Origin: Lacimicrobium sp. SS2-24
Lineage (GTDB): Bacteria; Pseudomonadota; Gammaproteobacteria; Enterobacterales; Alteromonadaceae
Assembly (NCBI RefSeq): GCF_002201535.1
Contig: NZ_NIWW01000007.1
Coordinates: 1 to 64,000 of the forward strand
Length of the DNA: 64,000 nt
Reading direction: 5' to 3'
Shown: one piece after another, positions 9,250 to 19,409 of the stretch
Layout of the letters: every line of letters begins with the position of its first letter
How positions within the stretch are numbered: position 1 is the stretch's first letter
Made by a program: the position numbers and the translations under genes
The notes under the pieces: model-generated
Seen by the model: only the letters and a program-made list of their open reading frames with translations
The model's database searches: none
What the model was told of the DNA's origin: nothing

Positions 9250-9819
9250 CTATCTCGCCAGCGGTCCCAGAAGCGCCTGAGTGGCCAGACTTAACTCATC
9301 GGTCTGACCGGCCAGAATGCCGTTAATCGCGAACCCTTGCACATAACAGGTGAGTTGCAGGGCTGTTGACTCTATTTGTATGTCGGCGCGAATTTGCTGA
9401 TGGCGTATGGCGCGCTCCAGACAGCCGATAAAGCTGATTTGCAAGTTATCCAGATAGTGTCGGCCAACTTCCCGTATTTTGCTGTCATCCACGCCCAGTT
9501 CGGCAATACAGTTAATCAACAGACAACCGCGTCCCCGTACCAGGCGAACGTAGTCTTCAAAGAAGGCTTGTATGGATGACAACCCCTGATTCTCGGTCAG
9601 GTGGGAGATGATTGGCGCCAGTTTTTGCTGCTGATAATGCTCCAGCACCTGATATAAAAACTGTTGTTTACTGCCGAACTCCATGTAGAAGGCGCGCCGG
9701 TTAAAGTCGGTGCGGGCAATGATCTCATCCATGATGGCACCATGGAAGCCATGCTCAAGCAGCACGTCTACGGCTTGATCCAGTACCTGATTGACATCAT
9801 AAAGGGCTTTTCTTGGCAT
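9250..9819 (-). CDS. TetR-family transcriptional regulator
   Basis: 189-aa regulator with an N-terminal TetR helix-turn-helix (about residues 8-55, including IIARTDFNRRAFYMEFGSK) and a helical ligand-binding domain containing GCLLINCIAELG, a segment typical of the AcrR/NemR side of the family. It is followed downstream by the DUF1820 gene and preceded by slmA on the same strand. No efflux pump or enzyme gene lies next to it, so its target and inducer cannot be inferred. Confidence 0.88.
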   Translation of the reverse strand: MPRKALYDVNQVLDQAVDVLLEHGFHGAIMDEIIARTDFNRRAFYMEFGSKQQFLYQVLEHYQQQKLAPIISHLTENQGLSSIQAFFEDYVRLVRGRGCLLINCIAELGVDDSKIREVGRHYLDNLQISFIGCLERAIRHQQIRADIQIESTALQLTCYVQGFAINGILAGQTDELSLATQALLGPLAR

Positions 9820-9902
9820 ACCAGCGACCCGAGAACAGTTATTCTCAACAAGCCTAGTGAATCCTGCCCCGAAGTCAATACAAAGTATCTGTACAGGGGG
9901 AC

Positions 9903-10493
9903 CTAACTGAAAAAGCTGTTACGAATGAACTGCCACTGCTCCGCAAAACCCTCAGTGGGGCGTCGTTGGAACTCACTGCGGATAAACTGATTGATTCTGC
10001 CATCGGCAAAACAGATTAACAGGTTGGCCACCTGGCTTTCATCAATGGCCATTGTTTTGCCCTCACGCAATTTACGCTCTCTGAGCACCTGCTTTAACTG
10101 CGTCTCAAGGCGTTCGAATAACTGTGCAATGCGGGTGCGCAATCTGTCCTGCTCCCCCATCAGTGCATCGCCATTAAGAATCCGAGTGATCCCCGGATTA
10201 CGCTCAGCAAAACCCAGGAAAAGGTGCAAGATATGCTGACACCGCACGGTGGCATCTTTTTCCTCTTCCAGGATCTTGTTGATACGGGAAAATAAGGCCT
10301 CCTCAATGAATTCGATCAGGCCTTCAAACATTCTCGCTTTACTGGGGAAGTGGCGGTATAGGGCCGCTTCTGACACACCCACCTCAGCGGCCAGTTTGGC
10401 CGTGGTGATACGTTGCCCGGGGCTGGTTTCCAGCATGCTGGCAAGGGACTGAAGGATTTGTGCGCGACGGTTTGTTCTTTTTGTGGCAGCCAT
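9903..10493 (-). CDS. slmA: Nucleoid occlusion factor SlmA
   Basis: 196-aa TetR-fold protein that binds SlmA sites on the chromosome and blocks FtsZ ring assembly over the nucleoid. It has the family start with [14 protein letters not shown], the DNA-binding helices ([20 protein letters not shown], residues about 34-53), and the C-terminal [21 protein letters not shown] region. Length and the order coaBC-dut-slmA match Escherichia coli. It is separated by 12 bases from the dut stop, so it is probably cotranscribed. Confidence 0.95.
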   Translation of the reverse strand: MAATKRTNRRAQILQSLASMLETSPGQRITTAKLAAEVGVSEAALYRHFPSKARMFEGLIEFIEEALFSRINKILEEEKDATVRCQHILHLFLGFAERNPGITRILNGDALMGEQDRLRTRIAQLFERLETQLKQVLRERKLREGKTMAIDESQVANLLICFADGRINQFIRSEFQRRPTEGFAEQWQFIRNSFFS

Positions 10494-10505
10494 AATGCTT
10501 TTCCG

Positions 10506-10961
10506 TTAGTTACGACCAGAAGAGCCAAAACCACCCTGACCCCTTTCGCTGGAATCAAAGTCATCGACTATGCTGAAATTGGCCTGGATGACAGGCAGTA
10601 TCACTAATTGGGCGATACGGTCACCGGGTTGAATCACAAATTCCGATTCACTGCGATTCCACATCGACACCATTAATTGCCCCTGATAATCGGAATCAAT
10701 TAATCCCACCAGATTCCCCAACACAATTCCATGTTTGTGTCCCAGCCCTGAGCGGGGGAGGATGGTGGCACAGATGCCGGGATCGCCGATATGGATTGCA
10801 ATGCCCGTTTCAATTAATTCAGTTTGCCCGGGCTTCAGAGTCAATGGGGCATCGATGCAGGCGCGTAGATCCATTCCGGCCGATCCGGGTGTGGCGTAAT
10901 CAGGTAAGGGAAACGACTCGCCAATGCGAGGGTCGAGAATTTTGATATCTATCTTGTGCAT
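10506..10961 (-). CDS. dut: dUTP diphosphatase
   Basis: 151-aa trimeric dUTPase that hydrolyses dUTP to dUMP and diphosphate, keeping uracil out of DNA and feeding thymidylate synthesis. All five family motifs are visible: [37 protein letters not shown] and the C-terminal glycine-rich [10 protein letters not shown] that closes over the active site. The start at 10961 lies one base after the coaBC stop (TAATATG), so reinitiation is likely. Confidence 0.96.
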   Translation of the reverse strand: MHKIDIKILDPRIGESFPLPDYATPGSAGMDLRACIDAPLTLKPGQTELIETGIAIHIGDPGICATILPRSGLGHKHGIVLGNLVGLIDSDYQGQLMVSMWNRSESEFVIQPGDRIAQLVILPVIQANFSIVDDFDSSERGQGGFGSSGRN

Positions 10962-10962
10962 A

Positions 10963-12174
10963 TTATTTTTCTTTATTTTCTTTATATTTAACTGCAACCA
11001 ACTGAACTAGTTGTCTGGCAAGATTAAGTTTATCTGTTACTGGCAGGGACGTCTCGCCCTTTTGCCAAAATACACTCAGTGCGTTGCTATCACTGTTAAA
11101 GCCAATGCCTTTTTCTGAAACGTCATTGGCTGCAATCATGTTTAACTTTTTGGCAGCCAGTTTATGTTGTGCATATTGCTTCACTTTTTGCGTCTCGGCA
11201 GCGAAGCCCACAGTAAAAGGTGGGGCAGGTAGCGCCGCAACGTTAGCAAGTATATCGGGGTTTTTAATTAAAGTAAGGGTTAACTTATCCGTCTCTGTCT
11301 TTTTGATCTTATGGGCTTCAGAGGCTACAGGACGGTAATCTGAGACAGCTGCACAACCAATAAAGATATCCACCTTGCTAATATCCTGCATGACCGCATC
11401 CAGCATCTGCTCTGCACTGTATACGGAGCGCAATTCGCATGTGTCGGGGGCATTCAGTGATACAGGGCCGCTGACCAGTATCACTTGTGCGCCAGCCTCT
11501 GCGGCCGCCTGCGCCAGCGCATAGCCCATTTTTCCAGAGCTGTGATTGGTTAAATAGCGAACCGGGTCCAGTGCTTCCTGCGTCGGGCCAGCCGTAATCA
11601 TAACGCACACGCCACTAAGCGCTTTGACATCTGACTGCAAAACCAGCGCATCTGCCAGTTCCTGGGGTTCAGGCATGCGTCCGGGGCCGACCTCTCCGCA
11701 AGCTTGCTCGCCCGCTGCCGGGCCCAGTTGTCTGACACCCCGGGATCTGAGCGTCTGCAGGTTATGTTGCGTGGCGGTGGCATTATACATTTGCTGGTTC
11801 ATGGCGGGTGCAATCACCAGTTCTGCCTGGCTGGCAAGACAGATAGTGGTGAGCAGATCGTCCGCCAATCCGGCACTTAAGCGGGCAATACTGTTAGCGC
11901 TGGCCGGTGCAATAAGAATGATGTCAGCCCATCTGGCCAACTCAATATGACCCATGGCCGCTTCCGCGGCAGGATCTAACAAATCGGTGGAAACCGGATT
12001 AGCGGAAACGGCCTGCAGTGCCAAAGGGCTGACAAATTCTTTGGCCGAAGCCGTCAGCACAACTCTTACGTCTGCGCCTTTTGCTTTGAGTTTACGCACC
12101 AAATCAGGGGTTTTGTAGGCGGCGATTCCGCCAGTGATGCCCAGCAAAACCTTTTTTCCAGTCAGGGAAGCCAT
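10963..12174 (-). CDS. coaBC: Bifunctional phosphopantothenoylcysteine decarboxylase / phosphopantothenate-cysteine ligase
   Basis: 403-aa bifunctional enzyme of coenzyme A synthesis. The N-terminal flavoprotein half (CoaC) shows [10 protein letters not shown], the catalytic His in [11 protein letters not shown], and the PAMN motif. The C-terminal half (CoaB, from about residue 190) shows [14 protein letters not shown] and the KNPDIL motif of the CTP-using ligase. I chose the ATG at 12174 (MASLTGKKV); a TTG four codons upstream also exists. The 3' end is unusually A-rich and runs into dut. Confidence 0.95.
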   Translation of the reverse strand: MASLTGKKVLLGITGGIAAYKTPDLVRKLKAKGADVRVVLTASAKEFVSPLALQAVSANPVSTDLLDPAAEAAMGHIELARWADIILIAPASANSIARLSAGLADDLLTTICLASQAELVIAPAMNQQMYNATATQHNLQTLRSRGVRQLGPAAGEQACGEVGPGRMPEPQELADALVLQSDVKALSGVCVMITAGPTQEALDPVRYLTNHSSGKMGYALAQAAAEAGAQVILVSGPVSLNAPDTCELRSVYSAEQMLDAVMQDISKVDIFIGCAAVSDYRPVASEAHKIKKTETDKLTLTLIKNPDILANVAALPAPPFTVGFAAETQKVKQYAQHKLAAKKLNMIAANDVSEKGIGFNSDSNALSVFWQKGETSLPVTDKLNLARQLVQLVAVKYKENKEK

Positions 12175-12320
12175 ATCGTCAATCAAGCAGGTTAACCATT
12201 TTGTCTTAGCCTATCATTAAAGAGTCAGTTAGGCATGCACTACTGGTAAGGGAACAGCCACCGAAATGCGGTGGGATCAGTTTGTCCGATTAAACCCGGA
12301 CTACAGCAAGGGAGACCACA

Positions 12321-12995
12321 ATGCGTATTCAGGAATGGCCGCAGCAGGAAAGGCCCAGGGAAAAGCTGCTTGAAAAAGGTGCTCAGGCGCTGTCAGATGC
12401 GGAACTGTTAGCCATCTTCTTACGTACCGGTGTAGCGGGGACGAATGCCGTCGATCTGGCAAGACAGTTGCTCACTCGCTTTGGTGGCCTGCGGGCCTTA
12501 CTGTCGGCCAATCAGCAGCAATTTTGCAGTGCAAAGGGCATGGGCCTGGCGAAGTATGCGTTGCTTCAGGCCATGGTGGAAATGTCCCGTCGCTATCTGG
12601 CTGAGACGCTACAGCGTGAGCAGGCTTTTGTCAGCGCGGCGGATACCCGCCGTTATCTTATCAGCCGTTTACGCGATGAGCCCCATGAAGTCTTTGCGCT
12701 GTTGTTACTGGATTCTCAGCATCGGTTAATCACCTTTAAACCCTTGTTTTATGGCACCATTGATGCTGCATCCGTATACCCTCGCGTGGTTGTAAAAACG
12801 GCACTGGATTGGCAGGCTGGCGCAGTAATTCTGGCCCATAATCACCCCTCCGGTGTCGCCGAACCCAGTCTGGCCGATCAACAGATCACCCGTCGGATAG
12901 TGGATGCCCTGGCGCTGGTGGACATTCGCGTGTTGGACCATTTTGTGGTTGGTGACGGTGAAGCGGTGTCCTTTGCTGAGCGAGGACTGCTGTAA
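12321..12995 (+). CDS. radC: RadC family JAB/MPN-domain protein
   Basis: 224-aa RadC protein. N-terminal helix-hairpin-helix-like part (about residues 1-100) followed by a JAMM metalloprotease-type domain with LAHNHPSG and a downstream Asp (VLDHFVVGD). The family's true function is unresolved; the old link to DNA repair rests on a misassigned mutation. It is divergent from coaBC, as in many gammaproteobacteria. A 6-bp hairpin (CCACCG/CGGTGG, 12258-12274) lies in its upstream region. AGGGAG lies seven bases before the ATG. Confidence 0.93.
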   Translation: MRIQEWPQQERPREKLLEKGAQALSDAELLAIFLRTGVAGTNAVDLARQLLTRFGGLRALLSANQQQFCSAKGMGLAKYALLQAMVEMSRRYLAETLQREQAFVSAADTRRYLISRLRDEPHEVFALLLLDSQHRLITFKPLFYGTIDAASVYPRVVVKTALDWQAGAVILAHNHPSGVAEPSLADQQITRRIVDALALVDIRVLDHFVVGDGEAVSFAERGLL

Positions 12996-13029
12996 TCGCC
13001 GGATTTCGGCGAAATGATCGGGAAAAGAG

Positions 13030-13058
13030 TTGATTCAATGGCGGCTTTGCTGTATAAA
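13030..13058 (+). promoter_or_regulatory. Predicted sigma70 promoter of rpmB-rpmG
   Basis: TTGATT (13030-13035), a 17-base spacer and TATAAA (13053-13058) make a strong promoter. It leaves a leader of roughly 78 bases before rpmB, and fits the high expression expected of ribosomal protein genes. Confidence 0.75.
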
Positions 13059-13143
13059 ATGCGCCCTCTTGTCACTAGCGTGAACTGGTTTGGGTAGCTT
13101 GTAGCCAGCCAGGATTGAATTATAGGTAATTTGGAGACAAACA

Positions 13144-13380
13144 ATGTCCAGAGTATGTCAAGTAACTGGCAAGCGTCCGGCGGTAGGTAATAACCGTTCG
13201 CACGCCAAGAACGCCACTCGTCGCCGTTTCCTGCCAAACCTGCAAACGCACCGTTTCTGGGTTGAGAGCGAGAACCGCTTTGTAAAACTGCGCCTGACTG
13301 CTAAAGGTATGCGCATTATTGATAAAAGAGGCATCGATGCAGTTTTGACTGATATCCGTGCCCGTGGCGAAAAAATCTAA
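13144..13380 (+). CDS. rpmB: 50S ribosomal protein L28
   Basis: 78-aa basic protein of the large ribosomal subunit. It starts [20 protein letters not shown] and has the conserved [19 protein letters not shown] segment. It has the normal full length. GGAGA lies eight bases before the ATG. It is followed after ten bases by rpmG, the usual pair. Confidence 0.98.
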   Translation: MSRVCQVTGKRPAVGNNRSHAKNATRRRFLPNLQTHRFWVESENRFVKLRLTAKGMRIIDKRGIDAVLTDIRARGEKI

Positions 13381-13390
13381 GGAATAACCC

Positions 13391-13546
13391 ATGCGCGATA
13401 AAATCAAGTTGGTTTCAACTGCTGGTACTGGCTATTTCTATACCACAGACAAAAACAAACGTAACATGCCCGGCAAAATGGAGATCAAAAAGTTTGATCC
13501 AAAAATCCGCAAGCATGTGATGTTTAAAGAAGCTAAGATCAAGTAA
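13391..13546 (+). CDS. rpmG: 50S ribosomal protein L33
   Basis: 51-aa large-subunit protein starting [14 protein letters not shown], with [21 protein letters not shown] following. It lacks the paired Cys zinc ligands found in the C+ form of L33, so it is the C-minus type. AAGGAAT ends five bases before its ATG, and it is cotranscribed with rpmB. Confidence 0.97.
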   Translation: MRDKIKLVSTAGTGYFYTTDKNKRNMPGKMEIKKFDPKIRKHVMFKEAKIK

Positions 13547-13628
13547 GAGATTTTCAGCGAGCCTGAGCGATCAGAGCTCGTTTCGTTAAGGGCCCCTATG
13601 CCTGATGCGAAAAACCTGTCTCCATTAG

Positions 13629-13652
13629 AGCCCGGCATTGCCGGGCTTTTTT
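13629..13652 (+). terminator. Rho-independent terminator after rpmB-rpmG
   Basis: Perfect 8-bp stem AGCCCGGC / GCCGGGCT with a three-base loop and a run of six T residues. It lies 83 bases after the rpmG stop. Confidence 0.92.
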
Positions 13653-13724
13653 GTTGTGAAGTCTACCTTGGCGAATCGTTTCTTTGATACCATGGCCGTA
13701 CACCATGGCAATTCCTGAAGGCCT

Positions 13725-14186
13725 ATGATCCGTTTGTCAAAAAGGGGCTGGAACAACGTTCTGATTTTCGCCACCTTGCTGTTAATTTTGTTATTCCATC
13801 AAAGCGGCGAGTTCTTTAACCAGTCCACCCCGTCCTCACCGCATCAAACACTGTTACCCGCAGAGGTACCGGTGATGAAAATTGACTTCGGTGCTCATAC
13901 CATCGAACGCATCGGCGCGGGTTGGCGTATGAGGCCCGGTGCCGGGCTCAGTGAAGCTCAACTGGCTCAGCACGTAGATAACTGGCAGCAACTGGTGGTT
14001 GAGCCATTATCCGGCGCCAAGTTAACCGGCACGTCAGTGGTTGTGGTTTGGCTGGCTGGCCAGCCTCAGGGCGTCGTATTTGAGGTGAAGCCCGAAAATC
14101 AGACCGTGCTGATTCAGCATCAGGGACGTTTATATGAGGCGGTTAACCATACGCTCAACGATCTGATACCCGAGGAGATTCGCTGA
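13725..14186 (+). CDS. Conserved membrane-anchored protein upstream of mutM
   Basis: 153-aa protein with one N-terminal membrane helix (about residues 11-27) and a soluble C-terminal domain that is probably periplasmic. No catalytic motif is recognisable. The stop overlaps the mutM start as TGATG, so expression is likely coupled to mutM. A functional link to oxidative base repair is not implied by the sequence itself; this may be an operon neighbour only. Confidence 0.8.
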   Translation: MIRLSKRGWNNVLIFATLLLILLFHQSGEFFNQSTPSSPHQTLLPAEVPVMKIDFGAHTIERIGAGWRMRPGAGLSEAQLAQHVDNWQQLVVEPLSGAKLTGTSVVVVWLAGQPQGVVFEVKPENQTVLIQHQGRLYEAVNHTLNDLIPEEIR

Positions 14187-14998
14187 TGCCAGAGTTGCCA
14201 GAAGTTGAGGTCAGCCGTTTGGGGATCAGCCCGCTGATGATTGGAAAACGCATCAAAGAGATATCCGTGCGCCAACCTCAGTTGCGCTGGCCTGTTCCTG
14301 CCGCGGTGCATCAGGCTGAAGGGCATACCATTGTGGACATTCGTCGACGAGCGAAATATCTGTTACTGGACACGCAGGCCGGCAGTGTGATTATGCACCT
14401 TGGCATGTCGGGTAAGCTCAGGGTGCTGCCCGTGTCTGAACCCCTGCAAAAGCATGATCATGTATTGATTGTACTGGATAGCCACCATTCACTGCGTTTT
14501 AATGACCCCCGTCGATTTGGTGCTGTGCTCTGGCAAGAGCATGGTGAACCGCCTCTGCCGATGCTGGCGAGACTGGGACCTGAACCTTTAACCCCGGCGT
14601 TTACCGGGGCCCGGCTTTATGAACATTCCCGGGGGCGTAAACAAGCCATAAAGAGCTTTATTATGGACAATGCCGTGGTCGTAGGTGTAGGTAATATCTA
14701 TGCTAATGAAGCGCTCTTTCTGGCCGGTATTGATCCGAAAAGGCAGGCGGGACGAGTCAGTAAGTCCCGATATGAACGACTTGCCGATGCCATTAAAAAG
14801 GTTCTGAGCAGTGCGATAGAACAAGGGGGCACAACGCTGCGGGATTTTGCGCAAGCCGATGGCAAGCCAGGCTATTTTGCTCAGCAATTGCGAATCTATG
14901 GCAGAGCCGGAGAGCCCTGTCAGATCTGCGAAAAACCGGTCAGTACGGTAGTGATTGGCCAGCGCAACAGTTTTTATTGCCGTCATTGCCAGCGATGA
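14186..14998 (+). CDS. mutM: Formamidopyrimidine-DNA glycosylase (Fpg)
   Basis: 270-aa bifunctional glycosylase/AP lyase that removes 8-oxoguanine and formamidopyrimidines. MPELPEVEV supplies the catalytic Pro and Glu, the Lys in RRRAKYLLL is the conserved beta-strand lysine, and VVGVGNIYANEALF is the helix-two-turn-helix. A zinc finger (CQIC...CRHC) closes the C terminus. Length is normal. Its start shares one base with the stop of the preceding membrane-protein gene. Confidence 0.97.
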   Translation: MPELPEVEVSRLGISPLMIGKRIKEISVRQPQLRWPVPAAVHQAEGHTIVDIRRRAKYLLLDTQAGSVIMHLGMSGKLRVLPVSEPLQKHDHVLIVLDSHHSLRFNDPRRFGAVLWQEHGEPPLPMLARLGPEPLTPAFTGARLYEHSRGRKQAIKSFIMDNAVVVGVGNIYANEALFLAGIDPKRQAGRVSKSRYERLADAIKKVLSSAIEQGGTTLRDFAQADGKPGYFAQQLRIYGRAGEPCQICEKPVSTVVIGQRNSFYCRHCQR

Positions 14999-15012
14999 CA
15001 GCTTTTGGTCTA

Positions 15013-15538
<526 letters not shown>

Positions 15539-15565
15539 TTATTGACTGCGCCCATCCTAACAGGT

Positions 15566-16594
15566 TTAGCGGCCCCAGTAACCCAGCTTCCAGCGTAGTT
15601 TGAGCTGACGAATCAGGTTGGCGGGTTTGTCAGTAAGCCCATCTCTGCCCAGGCTGATGGCGTAATCCGCGGCATCCAGGACTCTGGCAGATGACTGACC
15701 GTCCGTATAAGGATGCAGTTGGTTGATGTTTTCTTCAATCTCCGATTGCCATTTTTCTGATGGCGACAGCGCCTGTTCAATCGCATCTGGCAATGCCTGA
15801 GGATCGGTGATGTTGAATAGGTGAGGCTCTGGCTGAAGGTTATTAAAGGTAATGACGGGTTTTTTCAGCAGACAGAATTCAGTAATTACAGAAGAGGTAT
15901 CCGACACCATCACGTCAGCCGCCTGCAACAGTGGATTAATGGCCGTGTCCTCTGCTACCACCAATGATTCGTGTTGTATGGCTTTATAGGCCTTTATCCA
16001 ATCCGGATCCATCTTGGGATGAAACTTGATTAGCCAGCGCCACTTCCCCTGTTGTGAGAGTGATTGAATCTTATCCAATAAGGCCGGGGCAGATGTCAGT
16101 GCCGGTGAAAAGGTCGGGGCATACACAACGAGTGGTCCACTGGCCTTTGTTGGCCAGGAATAGGGCGGCACGGAAAATAACGGGTCAGTTTTGGGCCAAC
16201 CGGTTTCCAGAACCCGAAAGTGAGGATGTTGTGCCTGTAACTGCTCAAACTTTCGGGTGAATAGGGGGCCCTGTGTGCAATACAGGTCGAAACAGTCACG
16301 AATTCTGTAGTGCCCCTTCTTTTTCCATTCGAAGCCATGGAAAACTTGCACTTTTAACCCCGGAATGAAGTCTGGCACGTAATTGCCCGGTACAAATACC
16401 GCTCGTGGTGAGAGGGCAATGACGGCTTTTATGTTATCTACTACCGACTCCTCGGCAGTAAACAGCTGATGGTTGACAGCATTGCCCTCTACAAACCAGT
16501 GTACCTTGTGGCCACGTCGCCGGATTTCGGCTTGCAAAGGGCGCAATATCTCAAAGGCGTAGTTCTCAGAGATGTAAAATAAGTAGTGGTTCAA
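15566..16594 (-). CDS. CDP-glycerol glycerophosphotransferase-family protein
   Basis: 342-aa protein matching the CDP-glycerol:polyol phosphate glycerophosphotransferase (TagB/TagF/SpsB) family, which builds teichoic acid in Gram-positives and phosphoglycerol-containing capsules in some Gram-negatives. A GT-B-like fold is suggested by LIKFHPKMDP (about residue 190) and the donor-site segment VMVSDTSSVITEFCLLKKPVI (about 230-250). No membrane helix is evident, so it is cytoplasmic or peripheral. It overlaps the TagD-like gene by four bases, which pairs donor synthesis with transfer. The acceptor, perhaps LPS core or capsule, is inferred only from the neighbours. Confidence 0.85.
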   Translation of the reverse strand: MNHYLFYISENYAFEILRPLQAEIRRRGHKVHWFVEGNAVNHQLFTAEESVVDNIKAVIALSPRAVFVPGNYVPDFIPGLKVQVFHGFEWKKKGHYRIRDCFDLYCTQGPLFTRKFEQLQAQHPHFRVLETGWPKTDPLFSVPPYSWPTKASGPLVVYAPTFSPALTSAPALLDKIQSLSQQGKWRWLIKFHPKMDPDWIKAYKAIQHESLVVAEDTAINPLLQAADVMVSDTSSVITEFCLLKKPVITFNNLQPEPHLFNITDPQALPDAIEQALSPSEKWQSEIEENINQLHPYTDGQSSARVLDAADYAISLGRDGLTDKPANLIRQLKLRWKLGYWGR

Positions 16595-16986
16595 GGTACT
16601 TCCTTGATGACTTCAATAAGCTCAGTGGTGGAGATGGAAGGGGTGCGGGGTAAATAGTGCACGTCACAATACTCACTGAGGTGGTCGAAGCGGCCCTTCC
16701 AGTCGTCTCCCATCACCAACATGTCCGCCTTGTATAACTGCAGATATTGCGCTTTTTTCTCAAGAGACTCCTCTTCGAAGATCTCATCAACAAAACGCAA
16801 TGAGTGGATGATTTTCGCCCGGCTGGTGTAGGGATAAATGGGCGCACGCCCTTTTTTACTGATATTGAGTTGATCAGAGGATATCCCCACGATCAGGTAA
16901 TCCCCCAAGGCTCTGGCCCGCTCAAGCAGATTAACATGGCCTACATGGAAAACGTCGAAGGTGCCAAAGGTGATGATGCGTTTCAT
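16591..16986 (-). CDS. Glycerol-3-phosphate cytidylyltransferase-like protein (TagD type)
   Basis: 131-aa cytidylyltransferase predicted to make CDP-glycerol from CTP and glycerol-3-phosphate. Motifs are GTFDVFHVGHVNLLERA (HxGH nucleotide site, residues 7-23), GDDWKGRFD (about 93-101) and RTPSISTTELI near the C terminus, all as in Bacillus TagD. Length is typical. It sits between the Wzi-like gene (12 bases upstream) and the CDP-glycerol transferase (4-base overlap). Other small cytidylyltransferases, such as ethanolamine-phosphate types, share these motifs, but the neighbour favours glycerol. Confidence 0.88.
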   Translation of the reverse strand: MKRIITFGTFDVFHVGHVNLLERARALGDYLIVGISSDQLNISKKGRAPIYPYTSRAKIIHSLRFVDEIFEEESLEKKAQYLQLYKADMLVMGDDWKGRFDHLSEYCDVHYLPRTPSISTTELIEVIKEVP

Positions 16987-16997
16987 AAAAACTGCCC

Positions 16998-18416
16998 CTA
17001 CCAGCGGTAGAATAATGCCAGACGGCTAAAATCGTTGTCCCGGGTGTCGCGACCGGCATACAGACTGACTCCCCAGAACCCGGAGTCAGTAGCATAGCTG
17101 TAATCGAGCTCAACTTCGAACCCGGGCACATAATCAAAACGGGCAGTGTCCTCATTCTTGATAGTGCGCAGGGTAGCTGAAACGAGTGACTGGTTATTAA
17201 GCAGGTATTCCATTGACGCTGACAGGACTTTGGCGGGGGGATCATCGTTAAAAATCCGTTCATCTCCCCCCCAGTGGCCCATAACATTCCCTAAATTAGT
17301 GTAACCCTGACGATAAAGGTGATGGACATACCAGCGTGTATCCCAGCGGTTATATTCCACGCGCAGGCTGATTTCATCTGTCAGATCCGGTAAAAAGATA
17401 CCGAAAGACAGGGTCTCATTGCCCAGTTTATAGTTTTTCTCGCCTTCGGTGTCTTCGCCGCCAATTTCGCCATAGAAGGACCAGTTAATATCCCAAAGCT
17501 CAATATTCAGTTTGCTGGTAAAGGAGGCTTGTTGATTGCCAAACTCAAAATTGGGATCATCGGTTACCGTGCCCACATTATCTTTACCGGCCGGGTCAAA
17601 AAGCGCCTGAAAAACATCGGAAATATCCACTTCGCGAGCGCCACCGCCGAACTGAAAGGTGCGGCTAACACCGAGTGTCCAGAAATTGAGGGGAGTAAAA
17701 CTCAGGTGCAGGCCTGCCTGGCGGGGGTGTCCTGCGAAAAACTCATTGCCAAGGCGAATACCTTCCACCCGCTCCAATTTAGAATAAAAGAGCTCATAAC
17801 GGATATTCCAGTCGGTAATCGGTGTTGCATTACTGATGGTAATGGATGGGGAGGCTTGTGCCTGTGTGCTGACGAGCATGGCGGAATCGCGAAATGGCGA
17901 AAACCAGTGCTCCCGGTATCCGAATTCCACCTGAGCATATTCAAAACCAAAGCCAATGTAACTGTTGGTGTGAATCGGGCCGCCACTGTCATCGGTCATC
18001 ACCATGCCAGCAGACGCAATAATGTAAGGATTAGGCTGATAAAACCCACCGGCGGCAAGGACATAGCTGGACTGCGCATCAATGCCCCGGCGATTGGGCA
18101 GGGTTTTACTTTCCTGCCCGGTGGCCAGTTCCAGTGAACTGTGACTGCGACCGGCACGACGTTTGAAACGCTCAAGATAGCGACTGACCTTTTTATACAG
18201 CCCCGGATGACTGGACTGCAACTGAGGGAGGCGGGCCAAGACATCTGCTGCCTTGTAGGGTTTGGTCAATGGCGCACCTGGCGTGAGCGCCATGACTTTC
18301 TCTACCTGTGATTCAATTTCCGGCGACAACTGCAAAGGCAGGTAAGGTGAGAGGCCTTTTGCTAAAGAAATAGCGGGGAAAAGCAGACAACAGAGAATCA
18401 GGCCGCAAAAACGCAT
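16998..18416 (-). CDS. Wzi-like outer-membrane capsule assembly protein
   Basis: 472-aa protein with a signal peptide (about residues 1-19, cleaved near SLAKG) and a long beta-barrel-like sequence of alternating polar and aromatic strands ending in Trp, the usual outer-membrane signature. The pattern (GFEYAQVEFGYREHWFSPF near 163, FTPLNFWTLGVSRTFQFGG near 240) fits the capsule assembly Wzi family, which in Klebsiella and E. coli retains capsule on the surface. It lies between kdkA and the CDP-glycerol genes on one strand, which suggests surface-polymer export or anchoring. Confidence 0.85.
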   Translation of the reverse strand: MRFCGLILCCLLFPAISLAKGLSPYLPLQLSPEIESQVEKVMALTPGAPLTKPYKAADVLARLPQLQSSHPGLYKKVSRYLERFKRRAGRSHSSLELATGQESKTLPNRRGIDAQSSYVLAAGGFYQPNPYIIASAGMVMTDDSGGPIHTNSYIGFGFEYAQVEFGYREHWFSPFRDSAMLVSTQAQASPSITISNATPITDWNIRYELFYSKLERVEGIRLGNEFFAGHPRQAGLHLSFTPLNFWTLGVSRTFQFGGGAREVDISDVFQALFDPAGKDNVGTVTDDPNFEFGNQQASFTSKLNIELWDINWSFYGEIGGEDTEGEKNYKLGNETLSFGIFLPDLTDEISLRVEYNRWDTRWYVHHLYRQGYTNLGNVMGHWGGDERIFNDDPPAKVLSASMEYLLNNQSLVSATLRTIKNEDTARFDYVPGFEVELDYSYATDSGFWGVSLYAGRDTRDNDFSRLALFYRW

Positions 18417-18485
18417 ACTAAAGGATCACATCAGATTGGTTACAAAGCGGCAATTATACATAAGCGGTTGCAGGATGGTATGACT

Positions 18486-19250
18486 TCAGGACGTTTGGTA
18501 GCCTTGCAACAACAGTGTAAAATCAGATTCCTGCCAACACCAGTTGACTTCGCTGTTGGCACACTTTAGCAAAGAACGATGCAACCGTTGCAGATTTTGC
18601 TTCTTCCAGTTGTCGCCATTGCGACGTCGACATTTGTCGAAATCGATAATCCAGACGTTGTCCTGATCATCCAGCATCAGATTACGAATATTAAGATCAT
18701 GGTGATACACCTGATGCTGATGTAAGCGAGCAATCACTTTTCCGGTATTTACCCATTGCTCTGTGGTTAAAGGGCGTTCACAAAGAATATGGTGTAAATC
18801 TCGGCTATTCGGTATCACTCGGGTTATCAGATCGGCGCGATATGTCCAGCCAACCCGGATAATATGGGCCGCTATGGGCTCGGGTACCGGCATGTTGTGT
18901 TGGCGTAAGAATTTAAGTAAGCGCAGTTCCTGCCAGGCACGGGTGTTTTCCCGCCCGGTGTAGATAAACTGATCATGGCAAAGCCGTCCGATCAGACCAC
19001 CACGGCAGTAGTGTCGCAGTGCCCAGTGCTCACCTTCCTGCGGGCGCACAAAAACCGTTGTACCGCGGCCTTTCGCCGTGCCTGAAAGTAAGCCCAGGGA
19101 CTGCCAGTAATCAGCGCGAAAAAGCTTACTGTCGACAGCCGTTGGTATATTTTGATCAAACAGAAACCAGTGTCCGGGCGTTTCGTTATGTTCTCTAAAC
19201 CCCATCAGTCTCATCAGCGCTGAAGACATCAATGGTGCGCATCTTATCAT
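18486..19250 (-). CDS. kdkA: 3-deoxy-D-manno-octulosonic acid kinase
   Basis: Up to 254-aa kinase that phosphorylates Kdo of the LPS inner core, as in Haemophilus and Vibrio relatives that carry a single phosphorylated Kdo. Protein-kinase-like motifs are YHHDLNIRNLMLD (catalytic loop, about residue 186) and IIDFDKCR (metal-binding DFD). The first ATG (19250) has a close AAGGAC; starts at 19229 or 19205 (MGFREHNE) would match the family's usual N terminus better. It is the first gene of the minus-strand surface operon. Confidence 0.9.
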   Translation of the reverse strand: MIRCAPLMSSALMRLMGFREHNETPGHWFLFDQNIPTAVDSKLFRADYWQSLGLLSGTAKGRGTTVFVRPQEGEHWALRHYCRGGLIGRLCHDQFIYTGRENTRAWQELRLLKFLRQHNMPVPEPIAAHIIRVGWTYRADLITRVIPNSRDLHHILCERPLTTEQWVNTGKVIARLHQHQVYHHDLNIRNLMLDDQDNVWIIDFDKCRRRNGDNWKKQNLQRLHRSLLKCANSEVNWCWQESDFTLLLQGYQTS

Positions 19251-19409
19251 GTCCTTTGAGTTTCGGGCATAGTGGAGCGGAATCGTCTATGTGCGCCAAT
19301 ATTATGTATTTTTTACGGGCATGATAAACTCTCAGGCTGATTTTATTCTGGCCGGAATACCCTTAATTGACAACGCATTACACTCAAGGGATCTGTGTCA
19401 TAACAACAG

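Noticed and set aside
17529-18137. 202-codon plus-strand open frame inside the Wzi-like gene
   Set aside because: Antisense to a complete outer-membrane protein gene with signal peptide and Trp end; no independent support.
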